Positions 10,607 to 22,752 of a DNA stretch of 64,000 nt are shown here, one piece after another. The translations under genes and the position numbers were made by a program. Position 1 is the first letter of the stretch, and each line of letters begins with the position of its first letter. Under the pieces are notes generated by a model. It saw nothing but the letters and a program-made list of their open reading frames with translations. It was not told the DNA's origin and did no database searches. This DNA comes from Cryptomeria japonica (taxonomy: Eukaryota > Streptophyta > Pinopsida > Cupressales > Cupressaceae). Location: the NCBI RefSeq assembly GCF_030272615.1, contig NC_081411.1:831004160-831068159 (forward strand). Reading direction: 5' to 3'.

Positions 10607-13172
10607 GTCTTGACCTCCAAGCTAGTGTAACTAGGCTTGGTAGCGTTGGATGATGTATGGAGCTATGACCCAGACGACTGTCTGTCCAGTAAACACAGGA
10701 AAAATGCTATTAAACATTTGTCGTGGAGCTCATGGGAGGGACACATCTACCCACTGGTGAATGACCCAAGACATTATGTTGGTCCTAGTGACTTTCCTGT
10801 CATTGAGTGCCCCCCATGGTTGGCTTTTTACCCTATCTTTCAAAGGCACAATCCAGCTAAGTCTATTCCTTGAAACATGTGGAAAGCCATGGAAAATGAT
10901 TTATGGATCTACTACCAAGAGACTAATCAGCCTAGGGCTAATCTGGGGAACACCCATTTTGATGAGAGTTTTGAGGAAGAATGGCGTAATCATAACAAGT
11001 CAAAAGAAGAGACAAGTAACGATTCCCTATGTGATGACTCCTCCCCTGAGGAGGCCCAACCTCAGGAGGACGATGTTATATATGTAGAAGAGTAAGGTAC
11101 CAAAGCTGACATTTTAGTTTCTCTCGTTAGCTCAGTTCAGAGGTCCTGTTCCCCATCCGCCAAAAGATCAGCTGAGAAGCAGACACCTAATTCCCCTTAT
11201 AGGAAGAAACAATATTTGGGTTCAGCAAAGAAGGGTTCATTTTCTCAAGTTCATGTGGTTCCTCTAGCCCCTTAGCAACCGGTGGCTTCTATGGTTCACG
11301 TACACTCTACTCTTCCCTTCCTCTCTGCTCAATCTGTGGTTTCCTTAGCGCCCCAAGTTGTGTCAATGTCTGCTCAGGTCCCTACTGCTCTTACATTAGC
11401 CCCCGTCAGAATGTCGATTGAGCCTCAAGTTGCATCGTCATAGGTCATTTCTTCACTCCCTACCCCTGATGTCGTATTTCCTGCAACTTTTTTCCCACAG
11501 ATTTCTGCTATAGCCATCATTTCACGTAGGCTTGGTTTTGGAGACTCCACTCCTCCCCCAAATGTCAGTACAGCATCTGTTTATCCTTCTCTTTTACGAG
11601 CCTCTCCCTTTGTACCATTGTTCTCCCCAACCATGTTAGCACAACCCATTCAAACCACTTTCAGCGGCCCTTTTTCACATTTCCCCTATACCATTCCTCC
11701 TCATGCAGTGTTTGCAGGACAAGCCATTTCAGCCCCGGATACTCATTATCATCAAGTTACCTATTCCAAACCTACGCAGGTTAGTCGGGTACATGATAAA
11801 GGAGAAAGATGGTGCTAAGACAACCCGACCACATGTGCAGACACATTTCAGTGAGAAAAATAATAGCCTCCTCATTTCAATCATGTTCCCAAAGGTCAAC
11901 AAGTCGGAGGCCCAAATAAGGCCCAATGATTATACCCTACATGTTGTCAAGGTTAATGTCTCAAACACCACGACCATGGATAAAGTAGAAATGATGGAAA
12001 AAACTTTGAAGGTGGTGTCTTCGTATTTCATCAAGAAGAGTCATCGCCTGGACAAGATGCAAGAAGAGCTCATCCACCTCAAAGAATCTTTGGATACTCA
12101 GAGGAAGGAGGACAAAGCGAGAAGTGTTGAGATAAACCGCTTGAAGGGCTTGTTAACTCAAGCCAATTCTAAAAAAGGGAAGTTACAATCCATCCTGAAC
12201 AACGTGAATTCTCAATTGAAAGGGCAAGAGGCAATGAGGAATGTGGCATTGAAATAATTGCAAGAGAGGGGGCAAGAGATATGACAACTGAAAGAAGCTT
12301 CTAGAGATGCTACCCAGATTCAAACTCAACTACAAGAAGAAGTTCGCCTGAAGGAATAATATGCTCAACAGCTGACGAAGTGCAGGTCACACTTTCTAAA
12401 GAGAGAGAAAATTTTGAAACAAAAACACGCGAGATGCAGAGTAACCTCGAACAGACTGAAAAGAAATTCTAGGATATAAAGAGATTATTACAGCAAGAGC
12501 AGGATTGCACAACACAGCTTAAGGAGGCTTTTCAAGATGGAGGTACTAAGATCCTCGCTTTGGAACATCAGGTGTCCCATGAGCAGGACAGATGAAAAAA
12601 TCTCCAAAATGAGATAAGAGCAAAGGACGATGAAATCGTGCACTTATCTCATCTTCCTCCCTCTGGAAGTTCCTCGGGATCTATCCTCGGTCGTGGAAAA
12701 ATTTTGTCTCTCATTGGGAGAAGATTAAGTAGTATTGCCCTTCGTTGCAGCCTCTGTTGAGGTTCCTAGGTGAGGCACAATTTCTCTATGCCAAGCGGGT
12801 GCTTTTATTGATAACATTATTCTTTTCATTGGTCCTAAGCTCCCCGTGACCCAAAGTTTGATTCAGTTGTTGTATGTTGCTTCAGATAAGTAATTAAAAG
12901 AAAAAGGGGTTGCAGATCGCAAACAAATGATCAGGAAGGCCAACATTTTCATTAACCAACATAGGGAAACCATGCAAGCATCAGCAGCACTTGAGTCCTT
13001 GAGTATTTCGGTTCCAGACATCAAGTGGCATGTAGAGAAGTTTGTGTTCCTGGGTCTACCTTCACCTTTTCCCGCAAATGGCTTCATGCTAGGGATTGAG
13101 AAAGTTATGAATCAAATCGAGCAATTGCAGCAAGATCAGATTTTCCCAAGGCACATGATTGGATGTTTGTAA
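10607..13172 (+). pseudogene. U1 ORF, C-terminal part: acidic, Pro/Ser-rich and coiled-coil
   Basis: The frame resumes at GTC (10607) after the U2 insertion. It shows VALDDVWSYDPDDC and IECPPWLAFYPIF, an acidic stretch ending DDVIYVEE at 11095, then about 240 codons rich in Ser, Pro, Val and Ala with a few stops. A frameshift to frame 3 near 11810 leads into a strong coiled coil (KMQEELIHLKESLDTQRKED, continuing to 12257 and, past stops, to about 12640). The final part (12927-13172) reads SISVPDIKWHVEKFVFLG. The order (globular N-terminus, charged linker, coiled coil) parallels U2 and U3. Assignment to the same ORF as 3449-4660 rests on in-frame continuity and the flanking duplication, not on homology of this half. 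Confidence 0.5.
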
Positions 13173-13523
13173 TCATGGAAAGTTAAGCTCATGACAAGTG
13201 TCATAACACTTGCATGAGCAGAATGAGTGAGGTGACCGAAGTTAAGAGATTGCATTTAATGCTTGTCATATCAAAATCTCTGGCATGTGTGGGGCGGATT
13301 TGTTTCTCATAAATTTAAATTTGATATACGACACTGTTACAAGTGATGATTTTATCAGCAGCTCAGTTAGTTTTTGGTAAGGCGTTGGAGGTGGCGAGAG
13401 GTAAACTTTTTCTACAAGCATAGGGATTTCAAGAATTTGTTGGCACAAGGTGAGTTCAGTTTTTCCGTTTTCCTGTTGGCTTTACTTTTGGTTTTGTTTT
13501 CCTGCTTGGGGAATCATATTTTA
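13173..13523. other. Short non-coding stretch before U3
   Basis: ACAAG then TG at 13194-13200 could be the left edge of the U3 unit, since GCAAG follows its right end at 18253; four of five bases agree. A TATA-like CATAAATTTAAATTTG lies near 13308. Splice-like GTAAAC and GTGAGT sites occur near 13399 and 13450. Confidence 0.25.
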
Positions 13524-16500
13524 ATGGCTGAGTTAGTGAAAGTGAAGTCTGTATTTCATTTATTCGGTAATGTTGCTAGTTTAGAATGTGTGCATCCTAA
13601 ATTCAGTGACACTATCCTAAGAGACTTTGACATGGGTGACCTCTTAGAGAGGTTAAAAAGTCAAATGTCGGAACCGTTCATGAATGAGATAGCAAATAGT
13701 GGTTTGGTGGAAGCGGCAGCCTTCCCTTTAGCAGTCGCTTGTCCAAAATTGGTGAGAGAATGCATTAACAGGTTTGATATTAGACACCAGTGTATAAGGA
13801 AAGATGATGGTCGGGTCTTGTTAACAGTGAACTGGGAAACAATTGTCTCAGTTTTTGGAATTCCTAAGAGGGACGCATACTCCAAATTTACCCTTTCTCT
13901 CTCTGTTACAAGATTTCATGAGAAGGCGGACAAGTATAGAAATGTTATTTCTAGAAGCTGGTTAATTAAACCTCAGAGAGGAGGTTCTCATTTACCGAAA
14001 TCCTTGAATAGAGATCATGTGAAACCCTATATTAGGGATTTGATAGTTCTGATGCATAAGGTTAAAGGAGTGGTTGATTCATACCTGTTCGCAGAATGGA
14101 TGTAACATTTCATTCAAGTAGTCTTAGACAGAACTTTTTACATAAATTGGGGAGAAGTTATTGCAGAAGAGCTCCAAGATCAATTGAAACAAGCACGGTT
14201 TGGGGGTAGAGATTTCTACATGTCTTCATATCTTATATATTATTTGGCATGCACAAAAGAATGGCAAGGAGTACCTCGAGCCCCAATATTTGAAGGAATT
14301 TGGGTTTTTGAATTCTACCCCTGTTTTCAAGGTGAGAAGGCTTTGGGAAACTATAGGCGGGTTCATGATGTTTTTACAGGAAGAATGTTTGTAGAATTGA
14401 TAGGAAACCTAGAAAGAAGGATTTGTGAAAAGGCTCAACAATTAATCAGAGTATATGAGAGCTACTATATTCAGTATCCCCACTTCACTTACCTTCGAGT
14501 GGGTGGTTTTGAAGAGGAACCCACAAAATTGCCTCGATATGCTTTTGATTGTTTTGTGCTAGCAGATCTTTGTAGGCAATTAGCTCATGTGATTAAAAAG
14601 TATGCAAATTTGGGTGATCGTGAAGCCCTCTTTCCCCTAGAATTAGGTTCTTTTTCTTGCAATTCATTTGCAGATGCAGCAAGTGTTGGAGTCAATTTAA
14701 AGAATTTCAATTTTGGTTTCTATCAAGCTAGGAATAGTTTCGATAATAAATTCTTTGTTGTCCAGACCTACAAATTAGGAAAGTGTTATGCTCCTTCTGC
14801 CCATTTGGAAGATTTTTGGGAGGACTGTAAAGATGAGCTTGAAGTCCGGTTAAGAGATTATAGCAGATTGAGGATCCAACAGATTATTGATTGGAAGCTA
14901 GAGGTGAATGTTGAAGGAGTTACAGATCATGACGAAGACATCCTTGATCCTGAATTTGATAGAATCAAATCAAAGCCTTTAGATGAGATAAGTTGGTTTG
15001 AGTATGAAAGGGATGACATCGATGTCAGGGCGATAACTGTGATTCAAAGAACCGTACATTGGCTTTCTAGAATGAGATGATTGGATGCTTAGAGTTCAGA
15101 ATCACAAATGATTAAGCAAGTTGTTTTTAGGGCTCCTAATGCTAACATTTCTGAAAATATTTGTCTTGCAGGAACAAAAACAAAAACCAAGAATTCTTCT
15201 CACCATAAGAAACCCACCTCTATAGTTAAAGAGGGTATCAGATCACTTGTTTATGTTTGTGTGATTAGATCAAGGGCCAAAACCGATAGGAACAAACCAC
15301 AAGTTGCAGAACACTTTATTGATCTGGACCCGAGCGAGGAAGGTGTGAAGGATAAATTGCCAGAAGTAATAAATTTGTCAAAGCCGGATCACCTTGAAGA
15401 TGACATTGATCTGGATATTGCTGAAAACCTTGAGACTTCTCTTGGTTTTAAAGAAAAGACTCATGAGAAGTCTTTAATCCTAAAAGATTCTGTTGTTAGT
15501 TCTCCCCAATGGTTAGTGTCTTTTGTAAACAAAAGGATAAATATTGTTCCCATCGCTTTGCCAATCAGTGATGTTGTGAGTAAGTATGTAACGAAAACAC
15601 CTTAGCCAAAAAGGGCAAAAGCAATGACAAGGTTAGAGATTGATGATAAAACAGGTAAATGGATGGCAGAGGTTGCGAAGCCAAAGGTTGATGGAGAAGC
15701 ATCTAAGCTTTCTGTCGATAGTTACCATGTAGAGAAAGTAGAGCTTGGAGTCGCTGACAGGGATACAGATAACCATCACTTTGAGGTTTCTACAAAACGC
15801 ATGCTAACTCGATCGCAAAAGGACGGGAAGGGTAAGAAGGAGCTAAAACAGACAATCAGAGTGCCGGTGGATTACATTGATGCGATCAGTGGTGTATCTT
15901 CTTCTCCTAAGCCTTTAGCTTAAGCTTCCCAATCTTTTGATCTCACATCACCTATCAGTCGGAAGTTATTGAGTCAGATCCAAAGGGGAAAGGCAATCAT
16001 GACCATTTTTTATGATTGGGTGAATGGAGTCATTAATGACAGATGCAAATTCATTCGAGAATCCAGAAAAGTGTTTGATGAAACCTCACTGTTAATAACG
16101 GACATTCCGTCACAGGTTAAAACGTGGGAAAGTGAAGAAAGCAAATGGACGTCTGCCTCTTTACAAATTTATGAAATTCAAAAGTATGGGGTCACTAAGT
16201 TCCTTACTACAAAAACCACTTAAAACGGTGGATGAATCACTCATGTTCACTGGCAAGCACAATATAGATTGGAGGAATGCAACACTCAAGACAGGATGCA
16301 TAGAATTCATCAGGTGGGAGAAAGAACTAAAGGGGATATGTTAGAATTTAGTGACTAAATTGAGACATATTCATACCACTTATGTCTGGGGCGATGGTCA
16401 AGTCGAAAAAAGCATGAATGCGGTTGTAAAACTTTTTTGTGATGCCATGAATGAGGTTAAGAAGAATGCAGCACCCACGATAATTGATTTCACAAAGGTT

Positions 16501-16731
16501 TCCAAGGTTGAGGTTGTATTATAAATTTATGCAGATCAGTTACCTAACTATGTGGATGAAATCAAAAATATCCGGCTAGAGGTAGAGGCATGGAAACAGA
16601 GGATGGCATCCGTTAAAGTTCCCAGTGTTCCATCTTTACAGGAGTTCATCGTGGCATACAAGGAATGGAAGGCAGCGCTAAATGTGGATGCTGAGAACGG
16701 CGTAACTCAAGGATCTCCAATGCCTAGTTAG
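13524..16731 (+). pseudogene. U3 ORF: best-preserved member of the unknown family
   Basis: ATG at 13524 (MAELVKVKSVFHLFGNV) opens frame 3. Only a TAA at 14103-14105 breaks it before 15078, so the N-terminal half is nearly intact. Block A is LTVNWETIVSVFGIP (13821-13865) and block B FYMSSYLIYYLA (14214-14249), 116 residues apart. Then come YLRVGGFEEEPTKLPRY (14490-14540), LEDFWEDCKDELEVR (14805-14849) and IQRTVHWLSR (15045-15074). Stops at 15078, about 15090, 15603 and 15921 follow in a basic and acidic linker. A shift to frame 1 near 16200 carries the C-terminal helices (NYVDEIKNIRLEVEAWKQRM) to TAG at about 16729. The ancestor had roughly 1,070 codons. No known enzyme motif is visible; a structural or plant-mobile-domain-like transposon protein is possible. 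Confidence 0.65.
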
Positions 16732-18252
16732 GATTGGTTTTTGGTTTCTGAGGATGTGTCCTCTTTGATCTTGCTCAAGAGACTTTTCTATTATTTTTCT
16801 TTTATAGTTATGTTTTCAAACTATTTATGTTGGTATCGGTTTTACCACAGAAAATTACTCCAGATGGGTAAACAAACCATGGATGCTATTTAAGGGATGT
16901 TGGAAACTATTGAAGGGTTGGATTTTTGGAGAAATCCAGAAGGTTTTTGGGTTTAATATTGTTTTGGTGTATGTTTCTTTCAAAAGGATAATCGTGTGTT
17001 ATTAAAATTTATCTTTGAATGAATGAAGAAAGTAGATATTTTATTGAAAGATTTGAATCTATGTGTTCAATCTTGAGTATTTGCCTCTTTGTGGCTTAAA
17101 CTATTATTGAATCATATATGTTCATGCGAATGATTTACCTAAGAAAGGGCATTATTTAGCAATACTAATTTGCCAATTCCTATTTATGTGTAGTTAGAAA
17201 TCTGTGAAACTGTGTTTTCTATGATTAACAGAAATATTTGCATATGCTATGTTCATTGCATATTTATGGATGAATGTATCGCCTTAATTATTTTATGGTT
17301 AAAAGTAGGCACAAATTTATGTTGAGTAATTTATTGAATATGATATAAGGGAGATGTACCTGTTTTAAAATTCAAAGGGAAAAGAACAATTGTGTTTGTC
17401 CAAATTGTTAGTGCACAATTGTGACTTCGTAAGGGCGTGGAGTTTAATTGAATAAAGATCAAAGAAGCATAATATGTTAACTAACAGTTTGCACCGTGAT
17501 TTCTTGTTTGGCAGGTGCAGGGGTCACCATAATGCAGTTGAAGTAACAACATTAAAGGTTGTTTTCATTGGTTTGCGTCTCAGGGAGTGTCACGCTAGGA
17601 GATTCCTGATCGAAAGCGATTGCTAGGATTTTTCTGATGCTTTTGTGTTGTTTGTTGAGGGCTGAGGGCTATATATAGGCCCTCTTTCTATTTTTTTAAG
17701 GGTTTAGACTTTTGTGAGAATTGATTAGACTTTGGCTCATTGAAAAGCCTTAATTTTAATTAAATTGGGTGAATGATAAACATATCAGATTGTGCCTATG
17801 GCCTCTGTGGTTGTTTTATTTGAAGCTTAATAAATTGACTTATGTATTGTATTCAAATTCAGTAACTTCTATGATATATGTTGTGAGACTCTACAGATTA
17901 AACTATGTTTTAGGACTTGTTATCTGTTGGATGAATGGTGAATGTCATATTGTGTTGAATGAGTTTAGTTTAATTGTCTTCTCTAACGATGTTGAGCATG
18001 TAGATTGTTGATTGGGCTTTAAAGCTACATGTATCTAGGTTTTATGTGTTGCTAGTGTCGTAAAAATATTCTAGTGTATCGCCTAAGTAGTGTAGCTTTT
18101 TAATTTTTCCTCTTCCCCTTTTCTCCCCCAATTGTATGAAGAATCGGCTTCTCAAAAATTGAAGGTTATTCAATGAATCTCGTGCAAAAGGTCCCCCATC
18201 ACTGAATTTCTCATAAGGTTGTTAGCGTTTAATGTAAAATTAGGAGTCAACA
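16732..18252 (+). other. Non-coding right end of the U3 unit
   Basis: No ORF is supported. It contains a TATA box within a small palindrome at 17664-17684 and ends GTCAACA at 18246-18252, the same terminus as U2 (10600-10606). This suggests a 3' LTR or equivalent, but the left copy was not found. Confidence 0.4.
17664..17684 (+). promoter_or_regulatory. TATA box enclosed by a 6-bp inverted repeat
   Basis: GAGGGC (17664-17669) and GCCCTC (17679-17684) enclose TATATATAG. It lies about 570 bp before the end of the U3 unit, as an LTR promoter would. Confidence 0.35.
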
Positions 18253-18588
18253 GCAAGAGCCAAGGATAAAAATGTCTTTCTATTTTCATCCACTAGTTCC
18301 TACGAGTCAAGTTATCAAAAAGTAGCATGTGAAATTCTATTTGGATAATATGAAGTAGACATGGTGATCATACCTTATTGTTAGAGTAGTGGATTATAGA
18401 CAACATATGGACACTAATTCATACTAGACCATGTGATTTTAACAAAATCAACTTACCAATATCCATCTTTGTCACTCATCATTCCATTGAAGGAGTTCCC
18501 CATTTTTAGCTTAATGTGTTAAATAGAAACTTGTGATAAACTAGTAGATACTCAACCATAATTAAAAGTATGTAAGCTACAAACAATT
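18253..18588. other. Flanking sequence left of the Copia element
   Basis: Nothing recognisable. It ends in CAATT, the target duplication of the Copia insertion, and continues at 25281. Confidence 0.5.
18584..18588 (+). repeat. Target-site duplication (left) of the Copia element
   Basis: CAATT, identical to 25281-25285. Five bases is the usual length for plant LTR retrotransposons. Confidence 0.85.
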
Positions 18589-18893
18589 TGTTAGAATATT
18601 TAATCTTTACTTGGCTTAGGTTTATTTGTATTTAATTTGGGATATTCCTTTGGAATCCCTACATGTAATTTTTCCTCTAGTACATGTGTGAGGACAAGTC
18701 ATTTCTTTTATTTTCCTTTATTAAGGAATATTAGATTTCCTCCTTAAGAGGATGTGGACACATGGCACACACATTTTATGAATGGTGGCATTCATAGATT
18801 TGGGAGTTACTTTGTAACTCCTCTCCTCATCTCTATTTAAGAGATGTCTCCTCTCTCATTTCTTCTTAATGATGTTATTGTAAAAGAGCTTCT

Positions 18894-18947
<54 letters not shown>

Positions 18948-19140
18948 TTTTAGGCATTGCCTCTTTCATAATATCACAAGGGGTTTTTCTTTATTTTTCC
19001 CCTTTCAAAAGTTCTTGTGCCTCTTTCTTCATATTTGGGTGATTACTCCAAGTATTTTGCATTTCTCTTGGTAGCATTTACTTCATCAATAAACTTACTT
19101 GAATTTTGTTTTTCTTTTCTTGCTCTTATATTTCCTTTCA
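18589..19140 (+). repeat. 5' LTR of the Copia element
   Basis: It starts TGTTAGAATATT and ends TTTCCTTTCA. A TATTTAAG promoter-like site lies near 18833. A (CT)n microsatellite occupies about 18898-18942 and is shorter than in the 3' LTR. Confidence 0.95.
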
Positions 19141-19155
19141 TGGTATCTGAGCAGG
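19141..19155 (+). promoter_or_regulatory. Primer binding site, initiator tRNA-Met type
   Basis: TGGTATCTGAGCAGG follows the LTR without a gap. It matches the complement of the plant initiator tRNA-Met 3' end (TGGTATCAGAGC) with one mismatch in the first 12 bases. Confidence 0.85.
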
Positions 19156-19370
19156 TTTCTAGTCCTTGTTTCAAGTTGAGATTGATGAAGGTTGTCATTA
19201 TGTGGATTTCACCTTGTTGGAGGCATTCTTGAGAGGAGAAGTTCTTTTTCTAATATTTTTTATTGTGCAGGTTTTGGTTGCAGTTTTAAATTTATTTTTT
19301 CAAACTTGTTAACAAGTTTGCGTACAGGTTTAATCTTCTTAGATTCTCGTTTTTTTTTTTTTAAATAAGC

Positions 19371-19535
19371 TTTGGAAGGCTTGCCACCAAAGTTTCTTCT
19401 TTCTGGTTTAAAGTTTTTTTTTAAGCTTTGGAAGGCTTGTTGCCAAAGTCTTCTTTCTTGTTTGGTTGTGGTTTTGGAAGGCTTGCCACCAAACCCATTT
19501 TGTATAACTTGTTTTGGAAGGCTTGCCACCAAGAC
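19371..19535 (+). repeat. Four repeated hairpin units in the Copia leader
   Basis: TTTGGAAGGCTTGCCACCAA or a close variant occurs at 19371, 19427, 19473 and 19513. Each can fold: TTTGG pairs with CCAAA and an inner GGC with GCC around a TT loop. In units 1 and 2 the outer stem extends to six pairs (CTTTGG/CCAAAG). Unit 2 has GTT for CCA in the loop side but keeps the outer stem; unit 4 is weaker. They lie between the primer binding site and gag, where packaging and dimerisation signals of retroelement RNA usually sit. Confidence 0.75.
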
Positions 19536-20573
19536 ATTCTTTGTTTTATTTGCAGACTCGTCTTTAAATCTGACTGAAATCTATATTTTTTTATTTTTTT
19601 TTCTAACAATATTTGTATACAGGTTTTCATTTTAGTTTAAATAATCTTGATAACAAGTTTCTTCAATATGCTTCTTTTGTCAATCTACTTTTTTGCTCTC
19701 TAACCTTTGTTTAATGGTCTATCATCTCCTATAGGTTATGTATTTGTTTGATTGGTAACTTACATATAGTTATAGTTTTTTTTATCTTCTTGTTGCTTCC
19801 TATTTCTTATTTCTGGTTCGGCTATTTGGTTGTGATATCTTGTCATACACAGAGCTCAAGCCCATTCAATTTGCACAGAGGATCAACCAAGTTTTCTTTT
19901 TCTTCGCCATTCATATCTCTTACAAAAAACATCTCTTATAGTTGAAGATTCGAATGATTCAACAAGCAATGCAGAGAACTTGTAATATATTTCTTAAGCC
20001 ATTGCAATTTTCAGTCTGAGTATAACGTCTCTCCTTGCAACTCTTTCAAGGCATCTGCCCCTCTAACATTTTGCACCATATCATCTTATAACGTCTTTAT
20101 GCATTGTCATTCATTTTTTGTGTATGTCCTTGATCTCTCTTTAAATTCTATCTTAGTACTTCACGTATTAGTTCTTATTTCTTCACATGCAAGTTTAGTT
20201 TTTTAAATAAGTTTAACTTATGTTACACGTATAAAGTAAGTTTATTTTAAAATATAAATTTAGTTTATAGAGTTTTTCATAAAGTTTTTTTATATTTAAT
20301 ATATACAAAGTTTTAAAAGTTTATCAATTTTTTAATATAAAAAGTTTTTTAATAAAGTTTTAATGTAAATTGTTTTATTTTATTATTAATACATTTTTTT
20401 TTTTAAAATAATATAAAGTTTTTTTCATTAAAATTTAAGTTTTTAAATTTTTAAATATCATAATTCTTGATAAATATTTTTTTTAACATTTGGTTCAATT
20501 TTAATTAAGACAGTTTTTTTCATTTTTTAATTAAAGGGGCTAATTTTTTTTTACTAATCATTGTTTTCCTATC
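19536..20573 (+). other. Rest of the Copia untranslated leader
   Basis: AT-rich, with no ORF of interest. The last 400 bases (20170-20573) are dominated by poly-T and TTTAAA runs. Confidence 0.7.
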
Positions 20574-21131
20574 ATGTCTACTTTAATTCCTAAAATTAAA
20601 TTAAATAGTAATAATTATCATTCATGGAAAACGCATATCTCGTTTATATTTCGTTTCAAACATCTTTTGGATATTGCTACTGATAAAAACTTAGAGCCCG
20701 CTTCAACTGCTCCTCAAGCCGACCAAGATAGATGGAAGGCTCAAAATGAGGAAGCACTTGGTTTAATTGGTATTTCAATGGTTCCTGATTTGTATGTTCT
20801 AATTGGAAATTGTACAAAAGTGTATGAAGCTTGGGAAATTTTAAAAACAACTTATGATAGCTCAAATGAATCCCGAAAAATTCAACTTCAAGTTCAACTC
20901 GAAGATCTTAGGTATACGGATTTTAAAACCATGGATGAATTCTTATTAAAGTTTGTTTATATTAATAGTCAATTAACTCGTTTAGGAGTTACTCTAGTTT
21001 ATTTACATTTAATTCATCTTATTCTAAAAAAATGTCTTCCTCGTCAATTTCAGCAATTTATTAGGAATATTCATGCTCAACTTGCTATTCCTAGTTTAGG
21101 TACTCAATTAATTTATGATATTTTTTCATAA
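20574..21131 (+). pseudogene. Copia gag, N-terminal part
   Basis: Gag forms the virus-like particle. ATG at 20574 starts MSTLIPKIKLNSNNYHSWKT, the usual Copia start with N-Y-x-x-W. AWEILKTTYD and QLEDLRYTDFKTMDEFLLKF follow, as in the UBN2/Gag family. After LPRQFQQFI the frame 3 reading ends at TAA 21129-21131. The expected continuation (EEAKLIQFGTLKSNEHAF) is in frame 1 from about 21133, after an in-frame TAA, so a frameshift and a stop separate it from the zinc knuckle. The ATG choice is supported by its position and the conserved start. Confidence 0.85.
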
Positions 21132-21132
21132 T

Positions 21133-22014
21133 TTATTACGTTAAGAGGAAGCTAAATTAATTCAATTTGGTACTCTTAAAAGTAATGAACATGCTTTTAT
21201 GTCTAAAAATCAAAATCATAATAATAATTTTAGATCCAATAATAATAATCATAATCATAATCATAATCACAAATCTTCTAATTATCAATCTCATTCTAAA
21301 TCCTATCATAACAATTCTCATAATAATAATCATAATAATATGTACAATAATCAAAGGAATAATCCTCAAACAAGACCCCATTGCGCATATTGTGGGAAAG
21401 ATGGACATATTACTAATAATTGTTTTAAGAAGCAAAATGGTAAAAAGCCCATGAACCAAAATAATCAAAATAATCAACAACATAAACCTCATTATAAGAA
21501 AGGTAATGATAATGGTAATTCATCTTGTCATGCATTTACATGTACTTATAATGTTTCTCAACCACTTGAGTGGATTATTGATTCTGGTGCATCTCAGCAT
21601 GATACTTCTCGTAAAGAATGTTTTGAATCGTTGTATCTTGATACTTCCAATATTCATGTTCAATTAGCTAATAATAATATTTGCAAAGTTGAAGCTATTG
21701 GTGATGTGAATGTTCCTAAAGGAAAATTACATGATGTTCTTTATGTTCCTGAATTAAAATCAAGTTTGCTTTCGGTTCCTAAACTATGTCAAGATTATAA
21801 GATTAACTTTTATAGGAGCATGTGTTATATCATTGATCCAAAACCTAATCATGTTACTGCTACTGCTACTGCTAAAATGGATATTGATAACTTATTCAAG
21901 TTCTATGAATTTTCTCCTACAAAGTATTCCTTGCTTACTACTATTGATTTTACTATATGGCATGAAAGACTTGGCCATCTCAATTCTGATTATATTTCAT
22001 TGATACAAAAATAA
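21133..22014 (+). pseudogene. Copia gag C-terminus, zinc knuckle, protease and pre-integrase domain
   Basis: Frame 1. An Asn/His-rich low-complexity spacer (21220-21360) precedes the CCHC zinc knuckle CAYCGKDGHITNNC (21385-21426), which binds RNA. The aspartic protease motif WIIDSGASQHDT is intact near 21571-21606. VKLHDVLYVP-type protease sequence follows (GKLHDVLYVPELKSSLLSV). The pre-integrase zinc site starts with WHERLGHLN (about 21958-21984). A TAA at 22012-22014 breaks the polyprotein in that domain. Confidence 0.85.
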
Positions 22015-22017
22015 AAT

Positions 22018-22752
22018 ATGGTTGATGGATTGCCTACTATTGTTCCTTCTCAAATTGTTTGCAATGGTTGCATGAGTGGTAAGATGCATAGGGAACCCTT
22101 TCCTCATGGTCAATATTGGAGGGGATATACTAAATTGCATCTAGTTCATAGTGATCTCTTGGGTCCCATAGAGAATCCCTCCATCCAAGGTTCAAGGTAT
22201 GATCTTACCTTTGTTGATGATTTTTCAAGGAGAACATGGATATATTTCCTTCATAGTAAGGATCAAGTGCTTGAAAAGTTTACTGAATTTCATATGTTTG
22301 TAGAAAGGCAATCTGGTTCTAAAATTAAGATTCTTCGTACTGACAATGGAAGAGAATATGTCAATAATGCATTTAATGCTTATTTGAAATCTTTTGAAAT
22401 TAAACATGAGCTTACCATTCCTTATACACCACAACAAAATGGTGTGGCAGAACGGAAGCATATGACCATTATGAAAATGGCAAGATGTTTATTGCATGCA
22501 AAAAATATGGATTACAAGCTTTGGGTTGAAGCTATGGCTTGTGCAACTTATTTAATTAATAGAACACCTACCAAAGCCTTAAAGGATAAAACTCTTGAAG
22601 AAGCTTGGTCTGGTAGAAAGCCCAATTTGGAGAATTTAAGAATTTTTGGTTCCACAGCTTATGTTCACAAACCTAAGGAGAAAAGACAAAAATTAGATGC
22701 TAAATCTTCTCCTTTTATTTTTGTTGATTATGATGAAAATACTAATGTTTAA
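22018..22752 (+). pseudogene. Copia integrase core
   Basis: It inserts the cDNA into the host genome. The zinc site continues as CNGCMSGKMHREPFP. The catalytic triad is complete: HSDLLGP (first Asp), RTDNGREY (second Asp) and NGVAERKH (Glu). YLINRTPTKAL and WSGRKPNLENLRIFGS are typical. TAA at 22750-22752 stops it where RVYNP would follow, which reads on in the same frame. Confidence 0.9.

Noticed and set aside
13199-18252. Firm TG...CA borders and target duplication for U3
   Set aside because: ACAAG/GCAAG agree at four of five bases, but the left edge has no other support; kept only as a suggestion.
18844-19074. Open frame with Leu-Ser repeats
   Set aside because: Translation of the (CT)n microsatellite in the Copia LTR; the same is true at 24963-25217 on both strands.
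21157-21492. Ile/Met-rich minus-strand open frame
   Set aside because: Mirror of the Asn/His-rich AAT/CAT spacer in Copia gag.
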